NCBI GenBank assembly: GCA_021767305.1
Contig: JAASTL010000053.1
Coordinates: 1 to 6,570, forward strand
DNA length: 6,570 nucleotides
Reading direction: 5' to 3'
Source: Piscirickettsiaceae bacterium
GTDB taxonomy: Bacteria; Pseudomonadota; Gammaproteobacteria; Thiomicrospirales; Thiomicrospiraceae
Position numbers and translations under genes: made by a program. Shown one piece after another: positions 5,871 to 6,570 of this stretch. Positions within the stretch are counted from its first letter, which is position 1. Each line of letters begins with the position of its first letter. The notes under the pieces are model-generated. The model had not been told where the DNA came from. It saw nothing but the letters and a program-made list of their open reading frames with translations, and searched no databases.

Positions 5871-6176
5871 ATGAAAAAAACAATGATTGCTCTAGCTGCG
5901 GCTGGATTAGTAACTCTAGGAACAGCTGCTCAAGCTGGTGATGCAACTGCTGGTCAAGCGGCTTACTCTACTTGTGTAGGTTGTCACGGTGCTGCTGGTG
6001 AAGGTGGTGTTGGACCAAAACTAGCTGGTGCAGCTCCTGCTGATACTGTTGCTAAGCTTAAAAAATATAAAGCGGGTGAGCAAGTAGGTCCTATGACTTC
6101 TATGATGGCTCCAATGGCTGCTGGTCTTTCTGACGCAGACATGGAAAACATCGCTGCTTATGTTGCTGGTCTATAA
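5871..6176 (+). CDS. Periplasmic monohaem cytochrome c (class I, c553/c5-like)
   Basis: The 101-residue precursor is a soluble periplasmic electron carrier. Residues 1-22 form a Sec signal peptide (MKKTM, hydrophobic core, AQA) with likely cleavage before Gly23, leaving about 79 residues. Haem is attached at CVGCH (Cys35, Cys38, His39). The likely distal ligand is Met79, since MAPMAAGLSDADM (79-91) fits the family pattern of a Met seven residues before a conserved Leu. The C-terminal helix is NIAAYVAGL. The stretch 75-82 is unusually rich in methionine. Ala and Gly codons are mostly GCT and GGT, typical of a highly expressed gene. Strong promoter, ribosome binding site and terminator make it a single-gene unit. 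It could pass electrons to a terminal oxidase or accept them from sulfur-compound oxidation; the sequence does not decide. Confidence 0.93.
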   Translation: MKKTMIALAAAGLVTLGTAAQAGDATAGQAAYSTCVGCHGAAGEGGVGPKLAGAAPADTVAKLKKYKAGEQVGPMTSMMAPMAAGLSDADMENIAAYVAGL

Positions 6177-6185
6177 TTTATAGTC

Positions 6186-6210
6186 TTAGCAATTAGCTAA
6201 TTTATTTAGC
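6186..6210 (+). repeat. Alternating TTAGC / GCTAA arms after the cytochrome gene
   Basis: TTAGC (6186-6190), GCTAA (6196-6200) and TTAGC (6206-6210) are each separated by five bases, so the middle arm can pair with either outer arm. The centre also contains a 12-bp palindrome AATTAGCTAATT (6191-6202). It lies in the 3' untranslated region just before the terminator and may stabilise the mRNA end. Confidence 0.35.
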
Positions 6211-6216
6211 GAGAAG

Positions 6217-6253
6217 AAACCGCCATCCAGTCTTTGACTATGGCGGTTTTTTT
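6217..6253 (+). terminator. Strong rho-independent terminator of cytochrome c
   Basis: AAACCGCCAT (6217-6226) pairs with ATGGCGGTTT (6240-6249). Inside it AGTC (6229-6232) pairs with GACT (6236-6239) around TTT, leaving a CC bulge at 6227-6228. The stem runs into seven T (6247-6253). It isolates this gene from the next cytochrome gene. Confidence 0.92.
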
Positions 6254-6337
6254 GTACCTGAATAAAATGCAAAAAAGGTGACAAAATCCAATCTTTATCA
6301 AGAAATTACGGCTTTTTTACCTTGATTTAAGTTCACG

Positions 6338-6366
6338 TTAAGTCTAATCTTTATGACTGTAATAAT
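6338..6366 (+). promoter_or_regulatory. Extended -10 promoter candidate for the second cytochrome gene
   Basis: AATAAT (6361-6366) matches TATAAT at 5 of 6 positions and is preceded by TG one base upstream (6358-6359), an extended -10 element. A weak -35, TTAAGT (6338-6343), is 17 bases away. The start would fall near 6373, giving a leader of about 20 bases. ATCAAG (6297-6302) and CTTGAT (6321-6326) upstream form an inverted repeat that may bind a regulator. Confidence 0.4.
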
Positions 6367-6380
6367 TCATAGAGATGGAA

Positions 6381-6386
6381 AGAGGA
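6381..6386 (+). promoter_or_regulatory. Ribosome binding site of the second cytochrome gene
   Basis: AGAGGA lies 5 bases before ATG 6392. It supports this start for a gene that is otherwise cut by the window edge. Confidence 0.7.
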
Positions 6387-6391
6387 AAATC

Positions 6392-6570
6392 ATGAAAAAA
6401 TTAATCGTAGCTGCCGCGGCAGCAGGCCTATTAATCTCATCACAAGCATTTGCTGAAGCCCCTGCTACACCTGCTAAGATTGCACAATGTGTTGGTTGTC
6501 ACGGACAAGGTGGAAACAGCGTGGTACCAAACTTTCCTAAACTAGCGGGTCAGCACGCAAGCTACACGGC
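6392..6570 (+). CDS. Periplasmic cytochrome c, c4-like, 5' part only (cut by right edge)
   Basis: Fifty-nine codons are visible. Residues 1-21 form a signal peptide (MKKLIV, an Ala-rich core, AFA) with likely cleavage before Glu22. The haem site CVGCH (Cys33, Cys36, His37) is followed by GQGGNS and then PNFPKLAGQHASY. This CxxCHG-x-x-GNS ... P-x-x-P-x-LAGQ pattern is typical of cytochrome c4 and related c553 proteins, carriers that feed terminal oxidases. A c4 would have a second haem domain and total about 200 residues; the window ends too early to tell a two-domain c4 from a single-domain protein. It has its own promoter candidate and follows a strong terminator, so it is probably regulated separately from the cytochrome gene upstream. 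Confidence 0.88.
   Translation, partial: MKKLIVAAAAAGLLISSQAFAEAPATPAKIAQCVGCHGQGGNSVVPNFPKLAGQHASYT

Noticed and set aside
1..6570. Search for defence system, mobile element, CRISPR array or tRNA
   Set aside because: No transposase, integrase, evenly repeated spacers, terminal repeats or cloverleaf structures were seen; all clear genes are core metabolic or housekeeping functions.

Overview
The window reads as chromosomal DNA of a gammaproteobacterium. Every recognisable protein has a proteobacterial form: an IlvI-type acetolactate synthase, oligoribonuclease, RsgA with a Lys/Arg-rich N-terminus, a PhhB-type dehydratase, and small periplasmic c-type cytochromes. The divergent orn / rsgA neighbourhood is a gammaproteobacterial arrangement. 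AT-rich spacers and tandem small cytochromes resemble the Thiomicrospira/Hydrogenovibrio group of sulfur oxidisers, but that placement is inference and no marker gene is present. There are no mobile elements, rRNA or tRNA genes, and no CRISPR array.

Layout. Positions 1-1638 (minus) hold the N-terminal 546 codons of the acetolactate synthase large subunit; its 3' end, and probably the small subunit gene, lie beyond the left edge. A leader with a perfect TATAAT box and a 16-bp palindrome precedes it. Oligoribonuclease (orn, 1919-2470, minus) follows, with its own weak terminator at 1846-1870. From a divergent spacer (2471-2592) a tight plus-strand cluster runs rightward: a Ste24-like M48 membrane metallopeptidase (2593-3846), pterin-4a-carbinolamine dehydratase (3866-4225) and the ribosome-assembly GTPase rsgA (4248-5282), with gaps of 19 and 22 bases. 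A short convergent gene for a two-helix membrane protein (5340-5516, minus) ends against rsgA; its likely terminator lies across the rsgA stop codon.

Positions 5517-5870 are a repeat-rich divergent control region. Downstream are two separately transcribed periplasmic cytochromes c: a complete 101-residue monohaem protein (5871-6176) with a near-consensus promoter, strong ribosome binding site and strong terminator, and the start of a second one (6392 to the right edge) with a cytochrome c4-like haem motif.

How the genes work together. The left half is housekeeping: branched-chain amino acid synthesis, RNA end-turnover, membrane proteolysis, pterin recycling and 30S maturation. The right end is electron transport. 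No obviously undescribed multi-gene system was found. The points most worth following are the AATTA(A)GG motif cluster before the cytochrome gene, the uncharacterised membrane microprotein, the hairpin shared by rsgA and that gene, and the pterin dehydratase in an operon with no visible pterin-dependent hydroxylase.
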